Positions 35,380 through 47,982 are shown, counted from the first letter of the stretch. The stretch is DNA of 64,000 bases from Meconema thalassinum (GCA_946902985.2 OX336388.2:229702467-229766466), one strand, 5' to 3'. Translations and numbers: made by a program. Notes: generated by a model not told the origin, from the sequence alone.

Positions 35380-35735
35380 CAGTGCCAGCTGGATCGATCG
35401 ATCGAGTTGGCAGTGCGTCTTATACTTCCGTTCGATCCACCACTGCCAGCTAGGGCACACTTCCATTCGATCGATCGAGCGGGCAGTACATACTTCCGTT
35501 GTCCACCACTGCTAGCTGGTACACTTCCGTTTGATCGATCGAGCGGGCAGTGCATACTTCCGTTGTCTACCACTGCCAGCTAGTACACTTCCGTTTGATC
35601 GATCGAGCAGACAGTACATACTTCCGTTGTCCACCACTGCCAGCTAGTACACTTCCGTTTGATCGATCGAGCGGGCAGTGCATACTTCCGTTTGATCCAC
35701 CACTGCCAACTCGATCGTTCCGATCCACTTCCGTC
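35380..35735. repeat. 64-bp tandem repeat with GATCGATCGA cores
   Basis: Five to six units about 63-65 bp apart, each with CACTGCCAGCT, CACTTCCGTTTGATCGATCG and GGGCAGTGCATACTTCCG. The words CAGTGC and GCACTG-like ends make each unit partly palindromic. Confidence 0.85.
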
Positions 35736-35796
35736 CCCAATTTTCAAAATCACTCCCACAAAACTATCCAGCAACCGAGCGGAAAGATGTTACACA

Positions 35797-36190
35797 TCAA
35801 TAATAATAATGATATCATATGGCCTCGGGTGCCGGGTGCAAGTTTTGTTTTTTGACACCCAAAGGGTAGCTTGCTTGTCGAATTTCGATCTTCCTTGAAG
35901 CACTATGAAAGTCAAGGAGGTTAGATATCTAATCTCCTTGAACACTATAGCACTTTCTGGTAGAGAAATTAGGAACTTTGTGTTGGCGGTAAATCCCGAG
36001 ATTAATTTTGCCATTATGAACACGGCCTACTGAATTCAAATGGGTTCTTTGACATGCCAACATCGTATGACATGGTGTCGTAATTTTTGCCGCCTTTCAT
36101 AAATCACTTACCACGGCCAGGAGCGAACCTGCAAGCTTGGGGTTAGTAGACCGACACATTCTCCACTCATCCACCGTGGCAAGCAGTTAA
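35797..36190 (-). mobile_element. SINE3 copy, tRNA-derived
   Basis: Minus strand: CCACGGTGGATGAGTGG (A box) and GGTTCGCTCCTGG (B box), a body with AACCCATTTGAATTCAGTAGG and GATATCTAACCTCC-like text, then ATT repeats at its 3' end (35797-35812). It matches 53427-53851 and 60471-60851. Confidence 0.82.
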
Positions 36191-37029
36191 GAATTAAATC
36201 ATAGCTTCACTAATGTGTAACATAGAATTAAGAAAACTTACAAACTTATAGTTAATACATAGGGCTTTCATTCCATGTATAAATGCGAACAGTATATAAA
36301 ATATTGCGTGATTTATTGATAGCACAATATTTGGGACTTTTTAGACGTCATGAATCACAAAAAACACGATTTAACAAGAAATACCAGTCTGAATGGAATA
36401 ATTTTCTTTTCTCTTATAAATAAAACACCTGAATATTATATTGAATTTCTTACGCTTCCTCGACTTAAGAGGCTGCTAATATACAAAGCTTAACAATCAT
36501 AATGAGGTGAAAGAAGAAAAATTAGAGGTTTAACAAAATAGGAGTAATGAACTATGAAATGTATGACACACATATAAATTAGAATAAAAGGCCTGAAGAG
36601 TGGGCAAACGGCAACTAAAAATAAATAATTAAAAGAGATATTGAGCCTTAAAATACACATAATTTACGAATATAAGTGATTTCTCAAAATACTAATGGAT
36701 CCTTTAAGGGCTGTTACTGCTATGGTATTAATGGTGGCATTTCAGATACGAAATTGTTTACACGTTGCAGCAAAACGAATATGTTTTTTAATATTTAATT
36801 TGACTTTCAAAAATAGTTTTTTGTTAAATTTTTATTATAAAATTATTTTTATTATAATTTCATGAATGAGCTCCATGCTCCGTATTCATGTGTTTTATTT
36901 ACAGGAAAAACAAATCATTCCATTCAGACAGGTATTTCTTGTTAAATCGTGCTTTTTGTGATTCATGACGTTTAGAAAAACACAAATGTTTTACCGAGAA
37001 TAAATCACGCAATACTTTATATACAGTTT

Positions 37030-40000
37030 GTCTTTATATATGAAACTAGCTGAAGTACCCGTGCTTCGCTACGCGTCGTAAATAAATTAAAATGTGAAAG
37101 TGACAGTTAAAACAGGGGATAGGCGAGGTGCTGCGCAGAGGGAGATTAAGGATGGAACATTTTGACCAACTACACCGTTCGGCGTTGACCGTGTTTTATA
37201 GCACAAATTTAGGTTTTACTCGCTAACCGTTGGAGATACCTTTCGGATAGAAAATGTAATTTTAAACCTCGTATATGCCATCAAAAGTTTGCTATTTCTT
37301 AGCGTTCACTTTTTATTTGAAATGGAAATATGAAAGTTTGGAACCAAAGGGTGTAGTGACGTCACTAAAATGGTCGCCATAGTGCAAAGTATTGAAATCA
37401 AAAGTAGCCTATATGTTAACCAGTTAAATCAGCTACTTTCATGTAAAATTCATGAAAGTCGGACCAGTGGTTCTTGCGTGATTGAGTAATACACAGACAC
37501 ACACCATCTCATTTTTAGCCTCGCTTCGCTCGCGTCATAGTCGTGTCATATTGTTATTCAATGACATGCAGGTTTAACCCCGTTAACACCCCTTTAGAAC
37601 CTGAATATCCAAAAATCCCTCCTTAGTAGACATTTTCGACACACAACAAACATATCCCCTTCTTCTAACTTCCATAGTTTTGATTGGTCGATGAGAGTGA
37701 ACATCCAAAAATCCTTCCTTAGTGGACGTTTTTATTCCAGAATTTCACCCCTCCCCATATGCCCCTTAAATTGGATTTATAAAAAAAAAACGGTCGAACA
37801 TCTACTTATTTTAATTATTTATTCATTTATTAATTTATAAGGTGATTGGAACTCGGAGAAAATCGAACTCCTCGTCTATGTCGTTTAAGAGATACGCGCT
37901 CCGTTCGGAATCTTTCAACCCCCACTTTTCATCCCTTTCACCTCATAATATACACCACATCGAAAAACCATTAGACATGTGTCAGCTTATTTTAAATGAT
38001 TAGTATATATGCCAAGTATCACATCCCCAAATGAAACCACTCGTGAGATATTGTTATTCAATGAAATGCACGTTTACCCCCTTAACACCTCATTAGAACC
38101 TGAATATCCAAAACTCTTTCCTTAGTGGACGTTTTCGACATACCACGAACTTATCCCCAAAATTTCATGTTTCTAACTTCAATAATTTTTGCTGGGCGAT
38201 GATGAGTGAGTGAGACAGTCAGGACATTTTCTTTCATTAATATTTGAGAATTTCACCCCTCCCCAAGAACCCCTTAAATTGGATTTATGAAAAAAAAACG
38301 GTCGAACACCTATTTACTTATTTAAAGCTGTTTTCCCCCTGAGTTTGATAAGTGAGTAAGTAAGTCAATCAGTTCGGACACCTTCTTTCCTGTTTCCCCC
38401 CCCGAATTTCACTCCTCCCCATGGGCCCCTTAAATTGGATTTATGAAGAAATGGTCGAACACCTATTTACTTATTTTTAAGCTGCTTTTTCCGCTGAATT
38501 TCAAACTTATCGCCTATGTTGAATAAGAGATACAGTACACGCTCCGTTAAGAATCCTTCAACCCCCAATTTTCTCCCCTTTCACCTCATAATATACACCA
38601 TATCGATAAACCCTTAGACACATGTCTGCTTATTTTAAATGATTAGTTTGTATGCCGAATATCACATCCCCAAATGAAACAACTCGTGAGATATTGTTAT
38701 TCAATGAAATGCAAGTTTAACCCCCTTAACACCCCTTCAGAACATGAATATCCAAAAATCCATCCTTAGTGGACTTTTTCGACAAACAACGAACATATCC
38801 CCAAAATTTCAAGTTTCTAACTGCAATAGGTTTGCTGGGGGATGATGAGTGAATATCCAAAAATCCTTCCTTAGTGGACTTCTTTCCCCAGAATTTCATC
38901 CCTCTCCATGAGCCCCTTAAATTGGATTATGAAAAAACGATCGAACACCTATCTACTACTTTTTCAATCTGATTTTTCTCCCCGAGATTCTACTTTTTGC
39001 CTCTGTCTTTTAAGAGATACTTGCTCCGTTAAGAATCCTTCAACACTCACTTTTCACACATACACCTCATAATATACACCACATCGAAAAACCCTCAGAC
39101 ATGTGTCTTCTTATTCTTAATGATGAGTTTATATGCCTAGTATCCCATCCCAAAGGAAATCATCCGGGAGATATTGTTATTCAATTAAATGCAAGTCTAC
39201 CCCCTTAACACCCCTTTAGAACCTGAATATCCAAAATTCCTTCCTTAGTGGACGCTTTCAACATACAACGAACATAGCCCCTTAATGTCTTGTTTCTAAC
39301 TTCAATAATTTTGGCTGGGGGATGATGAGTGAGTAAGTCAGGACATTTTCTTTCAATTATTTTTCAGAATTTCACCCCTCTCATGAACCCCTTAAATTGG
39401 ATTTATGAAAAAAAAAACGGTCGAACACCTATTTACTTATTTTGAGCTGTTCTTCCCCCCTGAGTTTGATGAGTGAGTGAGTTAGGACACTTTCTTTCCT
39501 GTTTTCCCCCCAGAATTTCACCTCTCTCCAAGGGCCCCTTAAATTGGATTTATGAAAAAACGGTCGAACACCTATTTACTTATATTTTAAGCTGTTTTTT
39601 CCCGCCGAATTTCAAACTTCTCGCCTATGTCGTTTAAGAGATACACGCTCCGTTAAGAATCCCTCAACCCCCAATTTTCACCCCTTTCACCTCGTAATAT
39701 ACACCTCATCGATAAACCCTTAGACATATGTCTGATTCTTTTAATGATTAGCTTATATACCGAATATCACATCCCCAAAGAAACAACTCATGAGATATCG
39801 TTATTCAATGAAATGCACGTTTACCCCCTTAACACCTCTTTAAAACCCGAATAACAAAAATCATTCATTAGTTGACGTTTTCGATATACAGCGAACATAT
39901 TCCCAAAATTTCATGTTTCTAACTTTAATAGTTTTCGCTGGGCGTGACGAGTGAGTGAGTCAGACAGGACATTTTCTTTCAATTATTTTTACCAGAATAT

Positions 40001-41718
40001 CACCCCCCCCCCCCCCATGGGCCCCTTAAATTGGATTGATGAAAAAATGCATGAACACCTATTAACTTATTTTTAAGCTGTCTTTTTACCCTGAGTTTGA
40101 TGATTGAGTGAGTTAGTCAGTCAGTTAGGACACTTTCTCTCCTTTTTCCCCCTAGAATTTCACCCCACCCCATTGGCTCCTTAAATTAATTTATGAAAAA
40201 ACGGTGGAACACCGACTTACTTATTTTTTAAGCTGATTTTTTTTCGCCGAGTTTCAAATTTCTCGCCTATGTCGTTTAGGAGATAGGCCTACACGCTTCG
40301 TTAGGAATCCTTCAACCCCCAATTTTCACCCCTTTCACCTCATAATAATACACCACATCGAAAAACCCTTAGACACATGTCTGCTTATTTTTAATGATTA
40401 GTTTATATGCCGAGTATCACATCCACAAATGAAACCACTCGTGAGATATTGTTATTCAATAAAATGCAGGTTTAACCCCCTTAAGACCCCTTTAGAGCCT
40501 GAATATTCAAAAATCCTCCCTTAGTGTATGGTTTTGACATACAACGAACATATCCCGAAAATGACATGTTTCCAACTTCAATATTTTTGGCTGGGCGATG
40601 ATGAGTGGGTGAGTGAGTCAGGACATTTTCTTTCAATTTTTTTCTTCAGAATTTCACCCCTCCCGATGAACCCCTTAATTTGGTTTATCAAAAAAACTGT
40701 CGAACACATATAAGTTATACTTATTTTTAAGCAGTTTTTCCCCCTGAGTTTGAAGAGCGAGTGAGTCAATCGGTTAGGACACTTTCTTTCCTGTTTTTCT
40801 TTTACACAGAATTTCGCCACTCGCCATAGGCCCCTTAAATTGGATTTATGAAAAAAAAAACGGTCAAACACCTATTTACTTATTTTTTTATGCTGATTTT
40901 TTCCCGCTGAGTTTCAAACTCCTCGCCTATGTCGTTTATGAGATACAGGCTCCGTTAGGAATCTTTCAACCCCCACTTTTCACCCCTTTCACCTCATAAT
41001 ATACACCACATCGAAAAACCCTCAGACACATGTCTTCTTACTTTTAATGATGAGTGTATATGCCGAGTATCACATCCCCCAGTGAAACCAATCGGGAGAT
41101 ATTGCTATTCGATGAAATGCAGGTCTACCCCCTTAACACCCCTTTAGAACCTGAATATCCAAAAATCCTTTCTTAGTGGGCGTTTGCGGCCCTTGAGTAA
41201 GCTGCATACCAAATTTCATTCCAATCCGTTGGGTGGGTTCTGAGATTTCGTGATGAATGTGTGAGTGAGTGAGTGAGTGAGTGGTATTTGACAAATATCT
41301 AGTAGATAGTGTCAAGTCTTTGTTATGCTATACTCGGTTGACAGTGCTGTGTGAGCAGTTGAGTAACTAACGGGATTTCAAGTAAAGATCCTCATTTTCT
41401 ATACCGGTAGTGCAGAGCGCAATTGGCATCCAGACGGCCGTGTCTCGACTTGAGCTATGTTGCCATGGAAACTATCTGCCTTGCCATTCCTTCATGAGTA
41501 TATTTTATGATTTGATTAGCCTGTTTTTGAGTGAAAAAGGGCCGAAATCAGAAGAATGAGAAAGACTATCGAAAATTCATGTAGCCAGCGGTTCCTTCTG
41601 GGTCCTAAACTATGTGTATGCAAAATATGGTTGAGATTGGTGGAACGGTGTAGATTTGTATACGGAACCAACATATATACATACATACATACAGACTTTC
41701 ACTTTTATATATTAGAAG
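37030..41718 (+). mobile_element. Family T element, 4.7 kb, mostly tandem units
   Basis: It starts at TTTATATATGAAACTAGCTG with GTGCTTCGCTACGCG and ends at CAGACTTTCACTTTTATATATT; the last 425 bp match 23640-24061. TTTATATAT lies at both ends, which may be a target duplication or part of the termini. The first 500 bp contain AAAGTCGGACCAGTGG and TGCGTGATTGAGTAA, phrases common near ends of insect non-autonomous elements. No protein is encoded. Class unknown. Confidence 0.6.
37545..41200. repeat. Tandem array of 480-655-bp units
   Basis: The word GATATTGTTATTCAATG starts units near 37550, 38046, 38689, 39168, 39792, 40442 and 41097, giving lengths of about 496, 643, 479, 624, 650 and 655. Long units hold two copies of an internal sub-unit of about 160 bp (CCTTAAATTGGATTTATG, AACGGTCGAACACCTATTTAC) and the 479-bp unit one. 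Length therefore varies by whole sub-units. Confidence 0.88.
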
Positions 41719-41802
41719 AAGATAAAAGCCCTATGTATTAACTACAAGTTTGTAAGTTTTTTTAAAACCCATGTCACATAATAGTGAAGCTATGATTTAA
41801 TT

Positions 41803-41995
41803 GTTATCTGTGTGCGAAAACTCCCACTCGCAGTGTATCAGCCCCATTAAAAGAAAATTTTACTCCGTAATTAACAAGAAGAGCGAACCTGTTACCCATT
41901 TCTTTGATAATGTCGACTTTTTCGATTTTAAATTTTACAACTTGATGATTGTAGAGATATTTTGCAAAAGAAATTTACGATTGAAACCTCAAGTG
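41803..41995. other. No recognised feature
   Basis: Unassigned AT-rich sequence. Confidence 0.35.
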
Positions 41996-42009
41996 AATAA
42001 CTAAAATAA

Positions 42010-42340
42010 GTGAAAATCCACAGCCTGCTTCCAGTCTCCAACCGGGTCAGGAATGGAATGAATGAAGCCCCCATCTAGCGGCGAGGATATGAACTGTGCC
42101 GGCTGCCGTGGCCTGACGCACTCCTCTGGGGCAATGATGAAATGAATGACAGACGAAATGAAATGATAGTGGAGAGTGTTGCTGGAATGAAATGTTGACA
42201 GGGAAAACCGGAGTACCCGGAGAAAAACCTGTCTGCCTCCGTTTTGTCCAGCACAGATGTCATATGGAGTGACCGGGATTGAACCACGGACCCAGCGGTG
42301 AGAGGCCTGCGTGCTGCCGCCTAAGCCACGGAGGCTTCGC
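42010..42340 (-). mobile_element. SINE1 copy 4, tRNA-derived
   Basis: Same family as 153-487, with one base missing in the B box (GGTTCAATCCC). It has a perfect 14-bp target duplication, AATAACTAAAATAA, at 41996-42009 and 42341-42354. Confidence 0.93.
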
Positions 42341-42377
42341 AATAACTAAAATAAATAAATAGCTAAATAAATAATAA

Positions 42378-42512
42378 AACTCAGCAATTTTTCTAGGTCT
42401 GTGCCGTGTCTTGTCCGGGCGGGGACACCTAGAGCCCGCTGATGAGCCAGCTTGTTGTCCTGAGCGAAACCCCACACAAGACACGGCACAAACCTAGAAA
42501 AATTGCTGAGTT
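42378..42512. mobile_element. Small foldback MITE of family F
   Basis: It is 135 bp with inverted ends of about 37 bp (AACTCAGCAATTTTTCTAGG to its mirror, including GTGCCGTGTCTTGT). The centre has GGGCGGGGACACCTAG. The same end sequence occurs singly at 1527, 18415 and 63238. Confidence 0.8.
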
Positions 42513-43124
42513 ATAATTCACTGGCCGTGAAAGCCAATTTACCATCTTTTAAATAAACAATAATTTAGAATCTTGTGACTAAGTACTTTATTGAATACCC
42601 TGTAGATACCGTTCCACGGAATCGTCAAAGTATAATCTAAACGCATAGCATTTTATGGCTGAAAAGCAAATACATATTCTTGTTTGAAGGCAAAGTTTGA
42701 AAGAAAGAAGAAACGATGCAACCAGTCAACAAATATTCAAATTTTGTCGCGTATCGTAAGAGCAAAGTGTTATCTGCATTTCCATAGCAACAGAACGGAG
42801 CGAGCGGCAAGACAACTTGACCTTCCTGTGCCTCTGTTTCCCTGGAGACGGAGGACATTTGTGAGGCGAGGGAAGACGCGAGAATAAACGACAACGACAT
42901 TTTGATGCAGTCGACTTGTTTGTCCCAGGAGTGTCGTATGATATATCCACCTCGTGGATAAGTTTATGTCTATAGCAGCCGAGAAGAAGTGGGATGATCG
43001 TTCGCAACAAGAATATATGTAGCATAGAAATGGCACTTCTTGGAGGAGTGTGACTTGAAAAAGTTGCAGGGATTCGAACCCACATTTTGTGCTGTCCGGT
43101 CGTTTAGCCACGTACACCAATCTA
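42513..43124. other. No gene; a tRNA-like B box near 43070
   Basis: GATTCGAACCC at about 43073, with TTTAGCCACG to its right, looks like the minus-strand head of a tRNA-derived repeat. Otherwise unassigned. Confidence 0.4.
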
Positions 43125-44850
43125 CCTATAGGTAAACAAAAAACAGGTAACTAATAAGTTGCGTTCATTTAGAAATGTATAGATGACGCTACTGACCCAG
43201 TTTGTGTAGGTGAACAAACAACACGTGACTAACAGCTTGCGTTCCCTTAGCAATGTATAGATGGAGCTACTGACCCAGTTTGTGTAGGTGAACAAACAAC
43301 ACGTGACTAACAGCTTGCGTTCCCTTAGCAATGTATAGATGGAGCTACTGACCCAGTTTGTGTAGGTGAACAAACAACACGTGACTAACAGCTTGCGTTC
43401 CCTTAGCAATGTATAGATGGAGCTACTGACCCAGTATGTATAGATGAACAAACAATACGTAACTAAGGGCTTACGTTCCCTTAACAATGTATAGATGGCG
43501 CTACTGACCCAGTATGTATAGATGAACAAACAATACGTAACTAAGGGCTTACGTTCCCTTAACAATGTATAGATGGCGCTACTAACCCAGTATGTATAGA
43601 TGAACAAAAATACGTTACTAAGGGCTTACGTTCCCTTAGCAATGTATAGATGGCGCTACTGACCCAGTATGTATAGATGAACAAACAACACGTAACTAAG
43701 GGCTTACGTTCCCTCAGCAATGTATAGATGGCGCTACTGACCCAGTATGTATAGATGAACAAACAATACGTAACTAAGGGCTTACGTTCCCTTAACAATG
43801 TATAGATGGCGCTACTAACCCAGTATGTATAGATGAACAAAAATACGTTACTAAGGGCTTACGTTCCCTTAGCAATGTATAGATGGCGCTACTGACCCAG
43901 TTTGTATAGATGAACAAGCAACACGTGACTAATAGCTTGCGTTCCCTTAGCAATGTATAGATGGCGCTACTGACCTAGTATGTATAGATGAACAAACAAT
44001 ACGTAACTAAGGGCTTACGTTCCCTTAACAATGTATAGATGGCGCTACTAACCCAGTATGTATAGATGAACAAAAATACGTAACTAAGGGCTTACGTTCC
44101 CTTAGCAATGTATAGATGGCGCTACTGACCCAGTATGTATAGATGAACAAACAACACGCGACTAACAGCTTGTGTTCCCTTAGCAATGTATAGATGGCGC
44201 TACTGACCCAGTTTGTATAGATGAACAAGCAACACGTGACTAATAGCTTGCGTTCCCTTAGCAATGTATAGATGGCGCTACTGACCTAGTATGTATAGAT
44301 GAACAAACAATACGTAACTAAGGGCTTACGTTCCCTTAGCAATGTATAGATGGCGCTACTGATCCAGTATGTATAGATGAACAAACAACACGTAACTAAG
44401 AGCTTGCGTTCCCTTAGCAATATGGTCTATAGATGGCGCTACTGACCCAGTATGTATAGATGAACAAACAACACGTGACTGAGAGCTTGCGTTCTTGTAG
44501 CAATGTAAAGATGGCGCTACTGGCCCAGTATGTTTAGATGAACAAACAACACGTAACTAATAGCTTGCGATCTCATAGCAATGTATAGATGGCGCTACTG
44601 GCCCAGTATGTATAGATGAACAAACAACACCTGACTAATAGCTAGCGTTCTTATAACAATGTATAGATGGCGCTACTGACCTAGGATGTATAGATGAACA
44701 AACAACACGTGACTAATAGCTAGCGTTCTTATAACAATGTATAGATGGCGCTACTGATCTAGGATGTATAGATGAACAAACAACACGTAACTAAGAGCTT
44801 GCGTTCTTATAACAATGTATAGATGACGCTTCTGACCAACACTGTTTCCC
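43125..44850. repeat. 78-bp satellite, about 22 units
   Basis: Units share GTATAGATGAACAAACAA, CGTAACTAAGGGCTTACG, TTCCCTTAGCAATGTATAG and ATGGCGCTACTGACCCAG. Each holds the inverted pair CTAAGGG...CCCTTAG. The period is 26 codons, so minus-strand frames stay open for up to 161 codons with a repeated 26-residue motif. Codon-neutral drift and shifts at some units argue against a protein. Confidence 0.92.
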
Positions 44851-45489
44851 ATAGTTATCTTGGTGTTGGGAATTTGATGAACCTATTACTGATAGGCTCC
44901 TAGGCCAAGACCCTATCCATTTTATAAACGTGTCTGTTGACATTGATTCCCTCAAACTAAATATTATCCTTATTATCTATTTCACATTTCTGGAGTGATC
45001 AACTTTTTGTGTTGGTCTGTGCTCTGTCTTCCCTGTTGATATAAAGAAATATACCTTGATGGCAGGGGAAATATTTACAAAGTTTCCCAGAATGCAGTAT
45101 ATCTCTATTATTCCTTGTCTTGCAGATTGTTAAATCGATGCGGGTCCAAGACAAATAGGTCGCGGCTCCGTGGACGTGGGCATTAATAAGAAGATCGTGC
45201 GGGTCTGGCTAGAATAAACAAGATGTGCTCGATAAAAGACGCAGGGCCAGGGGATGATAAATGGGGTTATCTGAGGAAGTCACCCAGCCGCGAGACGGCA
45301 ATTGATTCGACTCGTTCCTCGCTAGACGTCCAGCCATATGTTATAGGGAGCATGTGAGGTCCCACAAGGGAACAGCTGGGGCCCAACACATACATTACAC
45401 AAAACACACACGCACACTATAAAATAACCAGTTTTGGCACTACACTGCTTTGAGTAACCGCGTATCAATAATAATAATTAATAAAAAAT
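44851..45489. other. No gene; possible unique sequence
   Basis: None of the window's repeat families is recognised. There is moderate GC content in 45130-45360. Confidence 0.35.
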
Positions 45490-46262
45490 TACAGTCAGTC
45501 TGAAAGACTAGATGTTATATCATTTCAAATGACGCATGCTACAAATGCTACACATGTTAGAGAGGCTCAGGAGGGCTTCTCAACACACTCCATTACCCAT
45601 TAACTTAGGCTTCCCGCGAGGGTATTTGAGTCTGACATCTTTTACAACTATTTAAGGGTCACCCATTATTTGAATCTGATATCATGCAAACCTCTTTAAG
45701 GGTCACCCTGTATTTGGTTGAATCTAACGTACTGTACACCTCGTTAAGTGTCACCCTGTATTTTGCTCTGACATCCTGCACACCTCTTTAGGAGGCACCC
45801 TGTATTCTTATCTGGCATCTTGTATATCTCTTTAGAAGTCACCCTGTATTCTTATCTGGCATCTTGTATATCTCTTTAGAAGTCACCCTGTATTCTTGTG
45901 TGACATCTTGTGCACCTCTTTATGAGACTCACTGTATTCTTCTCTACCATCTTGTACACCTCTTTAAGAGTCACCTTGTATTCTTATCTGGCGTCTTGTA
46001 TATCTCTTTAGGAATCACACTGTATTCTTATCTGGCATCTGGTACACCTCTTTAGGAGTCACGCTGTATTATTTTCGATTCGCTCGAAGCCCCAGGTCGC
46101 TCGACGTCCCAGGACTCTTTCAACAGACTCCATTAACCAATAACTTAGGCTTCCCGCGTGGCTGCATGACGTCACAGTCTCCGTCTCCGTAACGCAACCG
46201 TCTCCGTCTCGCATAACGTTAGACCCAAAGCATAACGACGAAGTCGACAAGATCATTTGAAA
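45490..46262. repeat. Family S element with 44-bp tandem repeat
   Basis: The left end mirrors 16180-16250 (CAGTCAGTCTGAAAGACTAG, ATCATTTCAAATGA). Units of about 44 bp (CACCCTGTATTCTTATCTGG, CATCTTGTATATCTCTTTAG) run from about 45625 to 46070. The array is bracketed by a direct repeat, TAACTTAGGCTTCCCGCG, at about 45600-45617 and 46141-46158. Confidence 0.72.
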
Positions 46263-46274
46263 TGATAAGATAGC

Positions 46275-47120
46275 CCATAAATAAGGCGATCGACCAAGTA
46301 AGAGAAGAATTTGCCACAGGAGTGAATATTCATGGAGATAAAGTTGACATGATAAGGTTTGCTGATGACATAGCGCTAAATGCAGAAAGTGAAGAAGACT
46401 TACACATGATCCTGAGCAAGATGGACAAAATAATGGAGGAAGAATTTAATATGAGAATAAATACAGGCAAACGAAAATTTTGGTCTGCAGTAGAAATGGC
46501 GAAAACCAGACAGCAATAGAGTTATGAAAGTGAATGATACAAGAAGTGAATGAGCTAAATTATCTGGGAAGGAAAATAATAAATGATGGAAGATGCAGCA
46601 GAGATATATTAAGTAGGATTGCCTAAGCCAAGAACCCTTTCTATAATAAGAATAACCTAATTACTTCAAAGAACTTAAGTCTTGATGTGAGGAAACAAAT
46701 ATTGATGACATATGTATGGAGCGCCACGCTATATGGCAGCGAATCTTGGACAATAGGAGAGAGATAGAGGAAAATACTTATAGCATTTAAAACCTGGTGC
46801 TATAGAAGGATTATGAAAATCAGCTGGAAAGAGACGGTCACAAATAATGAGGAAGTCTTTAGAAGAGTGGGAGAGAGAAGATGATTCCTTACATATTTAA
46901 AAAGAAGACGGAATCGCCTCGTGGGCCACATACTGCAACACAACATAAGTTTATAATCGAGGGAACAGTAGACGTTAAGAATTATAGAGGAAGACCCAGA
47001 CTGGAGTACATGAGTCAAATGCTGGAAGATATGAGTTGTGGCTCATACTGTGAACTGAAGAGGAAGGCGGAGAGACGGGAAGAATGGCGAGCTGCTGCCA
47101 ACCAACCTCACGGCTGTTAA
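46275..47120 (+). pseudogene. LINE polymerase fragment (family E-like)
   Basis: A frame at 46322 opens with GDKVDMIRFADDIALNAE, the polymerase signature. It continues, with shifts and stops, through SYLGRKIINDGRCSRDI, TYVWSATLYGSESWTI and CYRRIMKI to AAANQPHGC at the end. The layout is that of 52319-53035 but clearly diverged. It is cut at its 5' side mid-polymerase. Confidence 0.75.
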
Positions 47121-47203
47121 CCACAGAGACACTACCGTATACCACGTTTGTCCAGCCGGAATTGTCTTTACAGTTCCGAATGCCTGATATTGCATAAAAC
47201 AAG

Positions 47204-47982
47204 TAGTTCCGTGAAGAACTATACAGCCTATTTTCATATATCCTACTTATGTTAATTGCCTCTATCAACATACAAAATTTCAGTTTGATTGCTGTAATAG
47301 ATTCGTAGATATTGAGAACCACCTAAATATTTCGGTTGATCGCCATTTTGGATTTTTATATACGTAGGCCATAGAGTTATGTACTATTTTTGCGAAGGTT
47401 CATTATTCAAACGTTCACTTCGATCGCATGATTAATACACAAGTAATAAAAACTTAATTTTAAAATTGCGCACATCCGCCATCTTGATGTTACGAGAACA
47501 ATTGAACTAAATTACATGCCAGTGCATTGCAATTTGTATAAACATTTACTGTTCCAAATTTCACTGCACTCAAATGGTTAAATCACGAGAAAAGTCAATT
47601 AAAATGTTTCACATTCGCTTGGCTCCCATGTTCGTTTTGTAATTTACAGATTTTTGGAAGTCTCATAGCTGAACTTCTAGTAGTACCCTTTATCACGGTA
47701 CAAAATTTCAGGGTGATATCAGTAATATGTATGTAGTTTCGGAGATATAGAATGACGGTGAAATATTTCGCACAACCGCCATGTTGGATTGGTGAGACGT
47801 AATAACATTTGAAGGACACGGTCCGAGTCGGCCCTAATAGTACTACGACCAAACCAAGTTTCTTTGAAATCACTCTAGCCGTTTAGAAGTAATTTGGGGG
47901 ACACCCACACATACGCACACACACACGCACGGACAAAAAGTGATCTCATAAGCCTATCCTTTTCATAAATAGAAAATAGGCT
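47204..47982 (+). repeat. Family gamma element, copy 2, inside a LINE
   Basis: It runs from TAGTTCCGTGAAGAACTATAC to GAAAATAGGCT, with GCCATCTTGATG, AATTTCAGGGTGATATC and an ACACACACGCACGGAC tract. It is flanked by AACAAG at 47198-47203 and 47983-47988. Since the LINE reading continues across, the boundary is well fixed. AACAAG also precedes other copies, so it may be part of the element or a preferred target. Confidence 0.83.

Larger units (their letters stand above)
36192..41802. mobile_element. Foldback element with an insertion in its right arm
   Basis: Left arm 36192-36425 begins AATTAAATCATAGCTTCAC. Its inverse is in two pieces: the inner part at 36893-37047 (TCATGACGTTTAG, GAATAAATCACGC) and the outer part at 41723-41802 (CCCTATGTATTAACTAC, GTGAAGCTATGATTTAATT). 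The 4.7 kb between them is the family T element. Without it the foldback would be about 0.9 kb with arms of about 235 bp. No coding frame. Confidence 0.72.

Noticed and set aside
43122..43607. 161-codon frame with a 26-residue repeat
   Set aside because: The satellite period is 78 bp, so any stop-free unit gives this. Some units have length changes that break the frame, and no start context or domain is seen.
28180..44850. CRISPR-like arrays
   Set aside because: The repeats are head-to-tail with no unique spacers, no cas genes are present, and the rest of the window is eukaryotic.
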